NCBI RefSeq assembly: GCF_004804315.1
Contig: NZ_SRXX01000007.1
Coordinates: 124,001-188,000 of the forward strand
DNA: 64,000 nucleotides
Direction of reading: 5' to 3'
Source of the DNA: Flagellimonas onchidii
Lineage (GTDB): Bacteria > Bacteroidota > Bacteroidia > Flavobacteriales > Flavobacteriaceae
The position numbers were made by a program, and so were the translations under genes. Under the pieces are notes generated by a model. It had not been told where the DNA came from. It did no database searches and saw only the letters and a list, made by a program, of their open reading frames with translations. Positions 55,147-62,369 of the stretch are shown here, piece after piece. The stretch's first letter is position 1. Each line of letters starts with the position of its first letter.

Positions 55147-55768
55147 TTGGATTTTTTCGCAATACGAAGGAGTTCCCACGCATATTGTAGTATTGGAACT
55201 TATAAGTGTGGTTTTTGCATTACTTAGTGTGTGGTATTCCAAAAGAGAAAATATCTTGGTATACCCAACTGGAATCATTGCCACCGGTATCGCCACTTAT
55301 ATTCTGCTGTTTTGGGGGCTTTTGGGTGATACCCTTATCAATGCGTATTATTTTGTTATGAGCATTGTAGGGTGGTATTTGTGGACCCGAAAAGTGGATG
55401 AGACTCATTTTGTTCCCATTACAAAAACCACAACTAATGAAAAAAAATGGTCTGTCATTCTTTTCATAGGAACCATTGTGTTTGTTAGTGTTATCTACCT
55501 TATTGCTGATAAGTTCAATGTATGGACAGCCTATGTTGATACGATTACAACTGCCATCTTTTTTGTGGGAATGTGGTTGATGGCAAAGAAAAAACTGGAG
55601 AACTGGACATACTGGATTATAGGCAATATTATAACAGTACCGTTATATTGGTACAAAGGGCTTATTTTTAGCTCTCTACTATACTTTTTGTTAACTATCA
55701 TTGCCATTTATGGTTACAAAGCATGGAAGAAAAACTTAGGCAAGAGCCCTCAAACCTTATTAAAGTAG
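55130..55768 (+). CDS. PnuC-family transporter, probably thiamine-specific (PnuT)
   Basis: A 212-residue membrane transporter of the PnuC family, with hydrophobic spans from residue 20 onward (LELISVVFALLSVWYSKREN, YPTGIIATGIATYILLF, WYLWTRK, YWIIGNIITVPLYWYKGLIF). PnuC-type proteins take up nicotinamide riboside, and the PnuT subgroup takes up thiamine by facilitated diffusion, trapped by phosphorylation. The neighbours (thiamine-binding protein, kinase, TPP-riboswitch receptor) favour thiamine. It overlaps the next gene by 46 bases. Confidence 0.88.
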   Translation: MSHIFDWIFSQYEGVPTHIVVLELISVVFALLSVWYSKRENILVYPTGIIATGIATYILLFWGLLGDTLINAYYFVMSIVGWYLWTRKVDETHFVPITKTTTNEKKWSVILFIGTIVFVSVIYLIADKFNVWTAYVDTITTAIFFVGMWLMAKKKLENWTYWIIGNIITVPLYWYKGLIFSSLLYFLLTIIAIYGYKAWKKNLGKSPQTLLK

Positions 55769-56286
55769 TCCTTTTTGGGCCAGAATCTACAGGGAAGACC
55801 ACACTTTCCCAACAATTAGCTAGGCATTATAATACCGTGTGGGTTCCAGAATATGCGCGCGAATATTTACAGAACAAATGGAATAACGAGCGCAAAACCT
55901 GCGAGCCCCATGATTTGTTGCCAATAGCTGAAGGGCAGATGCGTTTGGAAAATGAACTTTCCAAGAAAACCACAGATTTGCTGATTTGTGACACCGACTT
56001 GTTAGAAACCAAAGTATACTCCGAGGCATATTATATAGGGCATTGCGATCCGGTTTTAGAAAAATACGCCCTCCAAAACAAGTATGCCCTATACTTTTTA
56101 ACCTATATAGATACTCCTTGGGAACCAGATGACTTGAGGGACAAACCCAATGAAAGAGAAGAAATGTTTAAGTGTTTTCATGAAACCTTAGAAAAATATG
56201 ATAGGAATTTCGTTATCTTGAAAGGAGATAAGAAAACAAGACTTCAAACTGCAATTAACCATATCGATAAACTTCTTCAAACATGA
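55723..56286 (+). CDS. NadR-like P-loop kinase, candidate thiamine kinase
   Basis: A 187-residue AAA_28/NadR kinase-domain protein. The P-loop is GPESTGKTT (19-27), followed by VPEYAREYLQ and LLICDTDLLETKVYSEAYY, typical of ribosylnicotinamide-kinase domains; the nucleotidyltransferase half of NadR is absent. It overlaps pnuC by 46 bases and DUF4301 by 4. A kinase beside PnuC-type carriers traps the imported substrate, so it may phosphorylate thiamine here. Family assignment is firm; the substrate is inference. Confidence 0.85.
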   Translation: MEEKLRQEPSNLIKVVLFGPESTGKTTLSQQLARHYNTVWVPEYAREYLQNKWNNERKTCEPHDLLPIAEGQMRLENELSKKTTDLLICDTDLLETKVYSEAYYIGHCDPVLEKYALQNKYALYFLTYIDTPWEPDDLRDKPNEREEMFKCFHETLEKYDRNFVILKGDKKTRLQTAINHIDKLLQT

Positions 56287-57821
56287 ATGATTTAAGTCAA
56301 CAAGACTTGGCCCAAATGGAAAAAAAGGGCATTTCCCAGTCAAAAGTTGAAAACCAAATAGCAACCTTCAAAGCTGGTATACCATTTGTGAACCTTGAAA
56401 AAGCTGCGGTAGTTTCAGATGGCATTTTAAGGTTTTCGCAAGATGAGCAAAAGGAACTTATCCAATTTTTTGAAGATGAAAGAGGAGGGTTAGATCTGCT
56501 GAAATTTGTGCCTGCGTCCGGGGCTGCTTCACGTATGTTCAAGGCTATGTTCAATTTCTTGGACACTTACGATGCTACAAAAGAAAAGCTATCCGACTAT
56601 ATAGAACGAATGGGTGATGCTGCTGTTCAACAGTTTTCAGATAATATGGAGAACCTTCCTTTTTATGACTTGATCATGGAAAGAATTTCGGGCAAGACTT
56701 CCAATAAAGATGAGGAAGTTTATCTTTTTGTAAAAGAAATGTTGGTGGCTGATGGGTTAAATTATGGTTTTTACCCGAAAGGACTACTTCCTTTTCATAA
56801 GTATGATGCTGGAAGCGCCACCCCATTTGAAGAACACCTAAAAGAAGCCTCCCTATATGCTAAAACTGATGGGAAGGCCAATCTACACTTCACAATTTCG
56901 GAACAGCATAATGAAATGTTCAAAAAAGAGCATGCAAGTGCTGCACCAAAGGTTTCAACAACAACAAATACTGAATTTAACGTTACCTATTCCAATCAAA
57001 AGCCTTCCACAGATACTATTGCCGTTGACATGCAGAATCAGCCGTTTAGGAACAATGATGGATCACTATTGTTTAGACCGGGAGGTCATGGGGCATTGAT
57101 TGAAAACCTGAACGATCAAGATGCAGATGTTGTTTTTATCAAAAACATAGACAATGTTGTAATAGATGAAAACTTGAATAAAGTTGCGAACAGTAAAAAA
57201 ATGTTGGCTGGGGTATTGCTAAAAGCGCAGACCAAGGCATTTCAATATGCCGATGAAATCGAGGTGGGGAATCTTTCAAAGGAAAAAATGACGGAAATAA
57301 AGTCCTTTTTAGAAAGCGAGCTGAATGTTAGAATACCGCAGGATTATGACAGCCTAAATCTAGAAGAACAACTGGAAGTGTTGAAAACGAAAATTAACCG
57401 TCCCGTCAGAGTATGTGGAATGGTAAAGAATGAGGGTGAACCAGGAGGAGGGCCTTTCTGGATTGAAGATGAAGGTGGAAATGTTTCGCTACAAATCATC
57501 GAATCTGCCCAAATTGATACTTCCAACAAACAGCAAGCTTCAATTCTAAAGAATTCAACCCATTTTAACCCGGTAGATTTGATTTGTGGAATTCGCAACC
57601 ATAAAGGGGAGAAATACAACCTTTTACATTTTGTCGATACCAAGCAAGGGTTTATTACAGGAAAGACCAAAGAAGGAAAGGAATTAAAAGCTTTGGAGCT
57701 ACCAGGGTTGTGGAACGGAGCCATGGCCTTTTGGAACACCATTTTTGTTGAGGTTCCTTTAGTCACTTTCAACCCCGTTAAGACAGTGAACGACCTTTTA
57801 AAGCCTACGCATCAGATATAG
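56283..57821 (+). CDS. DUF4301 protein
   Basis: A 512-residue cytoplasmic protein of the DUF4301 family, which is common in Bacteroidota. Conserved-looking stretches are FVPASGAASRMFKAMFNFLD, FKAGIPFVNLEKAA, HFTISEQHNEMF, LLFRPGGHGALIENLND, GGGPFWIEDE and LPGLWNGAMAFWNTIFVEVP. The GASGR-like and RPGGHGALI loops suggest a nucleotidyltransferase/sugar-nucleotide-like fold, but the activity is unknown. It is translationally coupled to the NadR-like kinase (ATGA overlap), which places it in the thiamine-uptake operon. A terminator follows. Confidence 0.8.
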   Translation: MNDLSQQDLAQMEKKGISQSKVENQIATFKAGIPFVNLEKAAVVSDGILRFSQDEQKELIQFFEDERGGLDLLKFVPASGAASRMFKAMFNFLDTYDATKEKLSDYIERMGDAAVQQFSDNMENLPFYDLIMERISGKTSNKDEEVYLFVKEMLVADGLNYGFYPKGLLPFHKYDAGSATPFEEHLKEASLYAKTDGKANLHFTISEQHNEMFKKEHASAAPKVSTTTNTEFNVTYSNQKPSTDTIAVDMQNQPFRNNDGSLLFRPGGHGALIENLNDQDADVVFIKNIDNVVIDENLNKVANSKKMLAGVLLKAQTKAFQYADEIEVGNLSKEKMTEIKSFLESELNVRIPQDYDSLNLEEQLEVLKTKINRPVRVCGMVKNEGEPGGGPFWIEDEGGNVSLQIIESAQIDTSNKQQASILKNSTHFNPVDLICGIRNHKGEKYNLLHFVDTKQGFITGKTKEGKELKALELPGLWNGAMAFWNTIFVEVPLVTFNPVKTVNDLLKPTHQI

Positions 57822-57847
57822 GAGTTTAATAGTTTTAGGCATAATAC

Positions 57848-57877
57848 AACCGCTACTGTCAAAGAAGCGGTTTTTTT
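57848..57877 (+). terminator. Rho-independent terminator of DUF4301 operon
   Basis: Seven-bp stem AACCGCT / AGCGGTT with an 11-base loop and a T-run that runs straight into the first TTTGTGAC element. Confidence 0.8.
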
Positions 57878-57905
57878 GTGACCTTTTTTTAAAAGCGGTG
57901 TCCAA
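57875..57905 (+). promoter_or_regulatory. Promoter-like element, copy 1 (TTTGTGAC-N14-GGTGTCCAA)
   Basis: First of three copies with identical internal spacing (also 58042-58072 and 58168-58198). It begins in the T-run of the DUF4301 terminator. The two-block form resembles an ECF-sigma promoter (-35 GTGAC, -10 GTCNAA). The assignment is inference. Confidence 0.5.
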
Positions 57906-57911
57906 TGTATT

Positions 57912-58042
57912 GAAAAGGACGTATAGGTAGACATAGGGTGAAAAGGATTTCATGAAAAATATATAATTCTACTAGGTCTGGACCTAGTATTTTTGGTTGG
58001 TTGATTTGGTTTTTAAGGTCGCACTTTGTGCGACCTTTTTCT
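57912..58042 (+). ncRNA. Candidate short transcript, unit 1
   Basis: About 130 bases from the expected start after element 1 to a strong terminator. It contains an ATG-initiated five-codon frame (M-K-N-I-stop, 57952-57966). A perfect palindrome ACTAGGTC-TG-GACCTAGT (57971-57988) follows, then TATTTTTGGTTGG, then terminator stem AAGGTCGCAC-TTT-GTGCGACCTT (58015-58037). No real coding frame is present. Whether it is an sRNA, a leader or a mini-ORF carrier is unknown. Confidence 0.45.
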
Positions 58043-58072
58043 TTGTGACTTTAAGTAATAAAAGGTGTCTAA
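58042..58072 (+). promoter_or_regulatory. Promoter-like element, copy 2 (TTTGTGAC-N14-GGTGTCTAA)
   Basis: Second copy, beginning immediately after the T-run of the unit-1 terminator; both blocks and the 14-base spacer match copies 1 and 3. Confidence 0.5.
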
Positions 58073-58078
58073 TAAATA

Positions 58079-58170
58079 TGAGGAGTTATTTGGAATGAAG
58101 GCTTTCTAGACGTCGGTGTCTAGATTTTTTGGTTGGCAGGAGGGCTGTGCTTGCACGGTCCTCCTTTTTT
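58079..58170 (+). ncRNA. Candidate short transcript, unit 2
   Basis: About 92 bases following element 2. It contains GAGGAG, then a five-codon frame M-K-A-F-stop (58095-58109). A palindrome TCTAGAC-N6-GTCTAGA (58105-58124) follows, then TTTTTTGGTTGG, then a long stem AGGAGGGCTGTGC / GCACGGTCCTCCT (58138-58165, with G-U pairs) ending in T's. The order of parts copies unit 1 although the sequences differ. Confidence 0.45.
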
Positions 58171-58198
58171 GTGACCAAAATAAAAAAGAGGTGTCTAA
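58168..58198 (+). promoter_or_regulatory. Promoter-like element, copy 3 (TTTGTGAC-N14-GGTGTCTAA)
   Basis: Third copy, right after the unit-2 terminator and 24 bases before the ATG of the 40-residue membrane protein. Confidence 0.5.
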
Positions 58199-58222
58199 AG
58201 AATTGGAACACTAGCTAAAAAT

Positions 58223-58345
58223 ATGTTATTCGAAATAGTAATTGTAATGGGTTTGGTATCATTTCTGGTTGCTTCTTTTTTAGTGATAGTGATACCTCAT
58301 TTAAATCGTGAATACAAAAAAACCAAAAGAAAGAAAATGGGATAA
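58223..58345 (+). CDS. 40-residue single-span membrane protein
   Basis: ATG 58223 to TAA 58345 encodes 40 residues: a hydrophobic segment of about 23 (LFEIVIVMGLVSFLVASFLV and IVIP) followed by a basic tail (HLNREYKKTKRKKMG). This layout is typical of small regulatory or toxin-like membrane proteins, with the positive tail in the cytoplasm. It follows the third TTTGTGAC element and precedes a strong terminator, so it is the coding member of the tandem array. No homologue is recognised. Confidence 0.6.
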   Translation: MLFEIVIVMGLVSFLVASFLVIVIPHLNREYKKTKRKKMG

Positions 58346-58404
58346 TGCTATGCAAACACTAACCTTTGCGTTATCCATGACGCCCCAGCATTGCTGGTAA
58401 GTTG

Positions 58405-58430
58405 AAAAGGCTGCTTCGGCAGCCTTTTAT
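58405..58430 (+). terminator. Rho-independent terminator, UUCG loop
   Basis: Perfect 10-bp stem AAAAGGCTGC / GCAGCCTTTT with a TTCG tetraloop, symmetric and able to act in both directions. A smaller hairpin CCAGC-ATT-GCTGG (58385-58397) precedes it. Together they end the tandem array. The rest of 58346-58655 is the TPP riboswitch and leader, with no gene seen. Confidence 0.85.
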
Positions 58431-58471
58431 ATTTATGCAATCTTTTGTTATGAAAAACCAATAACCGGTAT

Positions 58472-58479
58472 TACATTTG
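58472..58479 (+). promoter_or_regulatory. Promoter -7 box (TACATTTG) of the TPP-riboswitch transcript
   Basis: Exact TAnnTTTG with TTG at 58445-58447 (spacing 24, slightly long). The transcript would start at about 58485, at the 5' edge of the aptamer. Confidence 0.6.
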
Positions 58480-58483
58480 CGGC

Positions 58484-58566
58484 ATCTCAAAGGGGTGCTT
58501 TTTATAAAGGCTGAGATTATACCCAATGAACCTGGGCGGGTAATGCCGCCAAGGGATTGCGCAAGG
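58484..58566 (+). promoter_or_regulatory. TPP riboswitch (THI element)
   Basis: The conserved aptamer blocks are present in order: GGGGTGC, GGCTGAGA, ACCC, GAACCTG, GGGTAATGCC and AAGGGA. It senses thiamine pyrophosphate and should repress the downstream TonB receptor when TPP is plentiful. Downstream, CCAAG...CTTGG around GCGC...GCGC (58549-58576) overlaps the aptamer 3' side, and TTTCAAT/ATTGAAA (58579-58598) follows. Either may be the expression platform; there is no clear terminator T-run. Confidence 0.92.
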
Positions 58567-58655
58567 CGCATCTTGGAATTTCAATGTTTCTATTGAAACA
58601 AAATCATTTTAACTAACAAGAATAATAGCCCCTTTTATTCGTAAATTTTTTACGG

Positions 58656-60818
58656 ATGAAGACAACTTTATTCACAACTTTGGCCCTTATAGGGCTGGCA
58701 CTGGTAACTAGTGCACAACAATCACCAACAGACTCACTAGAAGGTAAAAAAATCGTACTTGACGAAGTGTTGGTTCAGGCAATTCGGGTGACCAAAGAAT
58801 TTCCTATTACATTTTCTGATTTGGACAAGGATGAAATTGCCCCTAGAAATTTGGGGCAAGACATTCCCATTTTGATGAACTTTTTACCTGCTGTGGTCAC
58901 TACTTCCGACGCAGGTGCGGGAATCGGTTACACAGGTATTCGTGTTCGGGGAAGTGATGCGACAAGGGTAAATGTAACCATTAATGGTATCCCTTACAAT
59001 GATGCCGAATCTCAAGGTACTTTTTGGGTAAACATGCCCGATTTTGCCTCTTCTACCGAAAGCCTTCAACTTCAACGCGGTGTTGGGACATCTACCAACG
59101 GAGCTGGTGCCTTCGGGGCAAGTTTGAACCTTCTAACGGATGCTTTTTCTGAAGATGCCTATGCTAGAATTTCTTCATCCGTCGGGAGTTTTAACACCTT
59201 GAGGAACAACTTTAAATTTAGTACGGGTCTGTTAAATAACAATTTTGAAATTTCGGGCAGATTGTCCCGGATAACTTCAGATGGTTATATTGATAGGGCA
59301 AGTTCAGAACTGGAGAGCTATTTTCTACAAGGAGCTTATAAGGATGAAAACACCTTGATTAAAGCGTTACTTTTTGGAGGGCACGAAATTACCTATCAAG
59401 CTTGGAATGGAATCACGCTAGACCAACTAAAAACCGACAGAACATTTAATTCCGCTGGATTATATACAGATGAAAATGGAAATGTTCAATTTTATGAAAG
59501 AGAAGAAGACAACTACAAGCAAGACCATTTTCAATTGCATTGGAATGAAACCATCAGTCCAACATGGAGCTCCAATATTGCTTTGCATTATACAAGAGGG
59601 CGTGGTTTTTTTGAACAATTTAGGGAAGATGATAGTTTTTCGACCTATGGTTTTGAACCATTGACGGTAAATGGAGAGACCTTAGATGAAACGGACCTTA
59701 TTAGAAGAAGGTGGTTGGATAATGATTTTTATGGTGCGGTAGCATCCATTAATCATAAAAAGGATGACCTTGATTTAATACTTGGAGGGGGTTACAATAT
59801 TTACAAAGGAGATCATTTCGGTGAAGTAATCTGGGCGCGTTTTGCCTCGGAAAGCAATATTCGCGATCGTTATTATGAGGACAACTCCACAAAGACTGAT
59901 TTCAACATATATGCAAAGGCCAATTATAAGCTGAATAATAAATGGTCAGTTTTTTGGGACCTGCAATACCGAGGAGTGGGTTATGAAGCCAATGGTGAGG
60001 ACACAGGGTTGGTGGATGACACCTTCAATTTTTTTAACCCAAAAGCAGGGATTACTTTTGATTTGAATCCTAATAACAACTTTTATTTTTCCTATGCTGT
60101 GGCTAATAGAGAGCCCAATCGAAACGATTATGAGAATGGAGATCCAAGGCCAGAACGTTTAAATGATTTTGAACTTGGATGGCGTTATGTTTCCCCATCA
60201 TTTCAATTGAATACCAATATATATTATATGAGTTACAAAGACCAATTGGTTCTTACGGGTGAATTGAACGATGTAGGAGGTTCTTTGAGAGCTAATGTAG
60301 ATGATAGCTATCGCCTTGGACTTGAAATCGACGCAAATATTCAATTGGGAAGCAAGTTCTTTATTAGTCCCAATGTAGCCCTAAGCGACAATAAGATCAA
60401 AAACTTGAACATAGAAAGGGATGGCGTTTCAAGAAATCTGGGGAACACCAACATTTCCTTTTCCCCAAATATTATCGCGGGTAATCGTTTTACTTTTTCC
60501 CCCAATGAAAATATACAATTGTCCTTGTTGAGTAAATACGTTGGGGAACAATACTTAAGCAATACAGATACTGAGGCTTCGAAATTGGATGGATATTTCA
60601 CTACGGACTTTAACATTCAGTATGAGATAGATTTCAACAGCGTCTTCAAATCCATTGTGTTGTCTGGGCTTGTAAACAATGTATTCGATGCAAGATATGT
60701 ATCGAATGGTTACACGTATTTAGATTATTTCTCAAACCCGGGAAATACTTTCGAAGTACAGGGTTATTACCCTCAGGCAGGAATCAACTTTTTGTTAGGG
60801 GCTACCGTTAATTTTTAG
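58656..60818 (+). CDS. TonB-dependent receptor under TPP riboswitch (thiamine uptake)
   Basis: A 720-residue receptor: signal peptide (IGLALVTSAQ), a TonB-box-like start (KKIVLDEVLVQAIRV), plug (IGYTGIRVRGSDATRVNVTI, TFWVNMPDF) and a 22-strand barrel ending in NFLLGATVNF. There is no carboxypeptidase-like domain, unlike the two other receptors in the window. The TPP riboswitch upstream makes thiamine or a thiamine derivative the likely ligand. It completes an uptake route with the thiamine-binding protein and PnuT-like carrier at 54.9-55.8 kb. Confidence 0.92.
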   Translation: MKTTLFTTLALIGLALVTSAQQSPTDSLEGKKIVLDEVLVQAIRVTKEFPITFSDLDKDEIAPRNLGQDIPILMNFLPAVVTTSDAGAGIGYTGIRVRGSDATRVNVTINGIPYNDAESQGTFWVNMPDFASSTESLQLQRGVGTSTNGAGAFGASLNLLTDAFSEDAYARISSSVGSFNTLRNNFKFSTGLLNNNFEISGRLSRITSDGYIDRASSELESYFLQGAYKDENTLIKALLFGGHEITYQAWNGITLDQLKTDRTFNSAGLYTDENGNVQFYEREEDNYKQDHFQLHWNETISPTWSSNIALHYTRGRGFFEQFREDDSFSTYGFEPLTVNGETLDETDLIRRRWLDNDFYGAVASINHKKDDLDLILGGGYNIYKGDHFGEVIWARFASESNIRDRYYEDNSTKTDFNIYAKANYKLNNKWSVFWDLQYRGVGYEANGEDTGLVDDTFNFFNPKAGITFDLNPNNNFYFSYAVANREPNRNDYENGDPRPERLNDFELGWRYVSPSFQLNTNIYYMSYKDQLVLTGELNDVGGSLRANVDDSYRLGLEIDANIQLGSKFFISPNVALSDNKIKNLNIERDGVSRNLGNTNISFSPNIIAGNRFTFSPNENIQLSLLSKYVGEQYLSNTDTEASKLDGYFTTDFNIQYEIDFNSVFKSIVLSGLVNNVFDARYVSNGYTYLDYFSNPGNTFEVQGYYPQAGINFLLGATVNF

Positions 60819-60858
60819 ATAACATTATTTTTTGGGGGATTCTGTACTTTTATAAACT

Positions 60859-61857
60859 ATGACAGAATCCCTCAAATTTTTTGATAAGACTCCGATTCGA
60901 TGGGGCGTAGTTGGCTGTGGTAGCGTGGCCGAAAAAAAGAGCGTTCCAGCATATCAGATGACCTCAGGCTTTCAGGTACAAATGGTTATGCGCCGAGATG
61001 CTAATAAAGCTAAGGATTATGCTTTAAGGCATAATGTCTCTCACTGGACCACCGATGCCAATGAGGTAATCAAAAACCCTGATATAGATGCTATATATAT
61101 AGCAACCCCTCCCGATTCGCATAAATTTTATGCACTTCAAGTGGCGGAAGCGGGAAAACCTTGCTGTATTGAAAAACCAATGACCCCAACTTTTCAAGAC
61201 AGTTTGGTGGTTTATGAAACGTTCAAAACAAAAAACATACCGCTGTTTGTTGCCTATTATCGAAGGTCTTTGCTAAGGTTCAATAAAATAAAAGATTGGT
61301 TGAATGAAGGCAAGATAGGTGAGGTCAGACATATTCATTGGCAAAAAACCAAACCTCCGAATGATTTGGATTTGAGCGGTGAATATAACTGGAGGACGGA
61401 TAAAAAAATAGCTCTTGGGGGGTATTTTGATGATTTGGCAAGTCATGGTTTAGACCTTTTTACATATTTGTTGGGAAATATTAAAAGTGCCAACGGCTTG
61501 GCCATAAACCAGCAAAATTTGTATTCTGCTTATGATGCTGTCACCGCCTCATGGATTCACGAAAATGGAATTACAGGAGAGGGAAATTGGAACTTTGGAA
61601 CATTTCATCGTGTGGATAAAGTCGAAATATTCGGTTCCAAAGGGAAAATCACGTTCTCTGTATTGGATGAAGCACCTATTGAACTTGAAAATGAAGAAGG
61701 TAGCCAAACTTTGGAAATTCCACATCCCGAACACATTCAGCAATTTCATGTTGAAAACATTAGAAAACACCTATTCGGGAAAGGCCAACACCCTTCACAA
61801 GGGAAATCGGGACTTCATACAAGCTGGATCATGGATTGCATTCTCCAAAAAAAATAA
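60859..61857 (+). CDS. Gfo/Idh/MocA-family oxidoreductase
   Basis: A 332-residue NAD(P)-dependent oxidoreductase. The N-terminal Rossmann start is RWGVVGCGSVAEKKSVPAYQ. The family lysine motif is EKPMT (in CCIEKPM), and YNWRTDKKIALGGYFDDLASHGLDL belongs to the C-terminal substrate domain. It probably acts on a sugar, inositol or related polyol. It lies 40 bases after the thiamine receptor with a near-consensus -7 box (TACTTTTA) just upstream, so it need not belong to the thiamine locus. Confidence 0.9.
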   Translation: MTESLKFFDKTPIRWGVVGCGSVAEKKSVPAYQMTSGFQVQMVMRRDANKAKDYALRHNVSHWTTDANEVIKNPDIDAIYIATPPDSHKFYALQVAEAGKPCCIEKPMTPTFQDSLVVYETFKTKNIPLFVAYYRRSLLRFNKIKDWLNEGKIGEVRHIHWQKTKPPNDLDLSGEYNWRTDKKIALGGYFDDLASHGLDLFTYLLGNIKSANGLAINQQNLYSAYDAVTASWIHENGITGEGNWNFGTFHRVDKVEIFGSKGKITFSVLDEAPIELENEEGSQTLEIPHPEHIQQFHVENIRKHLFGKGQHPSQGKSGLHTSWIMDCILQKK

Positions 61858-61865
61858 CCAATGGG

Positions 61866-62309
61866 TCAATTGGAGACAATAACAGTGTTTCCGCTTTGAG
61901 TCGCACGATAAAAAAGTAAGTCGTAGTATCGGTTGCCATCATCAGGTCTATTTAATAATTGACCTGTAAAAAGACTATACGTATAATTGTCACATGGACA
62001 AACGGCATTCTGTCCGTCAATCATCATGGTTGAGCAACTGTTGGGTGCATGGTTGGGGCAACTGGCTTCCCACGCCACATACTGCGAGCCACTTAAGCCA
62101 GCCTTCATAACAAAAATACCTCTGATTCCCACGCCGGCGTTAGGTATATAATCGGGGTTTCCAATATTGTTCAATTCAAGGTAAGATGGAAGGTTTAGGT
62201 TAACATCAAACCTAAAATTCACTTCCAGAAGATAAGGATTACGGTTTGTACTGTCTGTTGAACAGGAAATTAAAGCTAGCAGTAAAATAGACCTCCAGAG
62301 GCTTCTCAT
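61866..62309 (-). CDS. Rieske-like lipoprotein with degenerate cluster site
   Basis: A 147-residue lipoprotein (signal ending LALISC, Cys16). The C-terminal half folds like a Rieske domain (VAWEASCPNH, CSTMM, VCPCDNYTYSLFTGQLL). The two iron-sulfur ligand pairs should be C-x-H and C-x2-H. The first half-motif is present as Cys84-P-N-His87, but the second reads Cys104-P-Cys106-Asp107-N-Y with no histidine, so a standard 2Fe-2S Rieske cluster cannot form. It may be structural. It is convergent with the oxidoreductase, 8 bases apart. Confidence 0.78.
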   Translation of the reverse strand: MRSLWRSILLLALISCSTDSTNRNPYLLEVNFRFDVNLNLPSYLELNNIGNPDYIPNAGVGIRGIFVMKAGLSGSQYVAWEASCPNHAPNSCSTMMIDGQNAVCPCDNYTYSLFTGQLLNRPDDGNRYYDLLFYRATQSGNTVIVSN

Positions 62310-62357
62310 AGTTTGGATTTGAACGCTTTACTTTGGCAAAAGTGAACAAAAAATGGC

Positions 62358-62365
62358 TATATTTG
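62358..62365 (+). promoter_or_regulatory. Promoter -7 box (TATATTTG) of greA
   Basis: Exact TAnnTTTG with TTTG at 62332-62335 as the -33 element (22-base spacing). The transcript should start at about 62371, about 120 bases before the greA ATG. Confidence 0.65.
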
Positions 62366-62369
62366 CGTT

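Noticed and set aside
57344-57772. A 142-codon minus-strand frame opposite DUF4301
   Set aside because: The opposite frame is a conserved family protein in a coupled operon; this one has no family features.
57848-58198. The three repeated elements as a CRISPR array
   Set aside because: Repeat blocks are short and split, intervals differ in length and contain terminators, and no cas gene is near.
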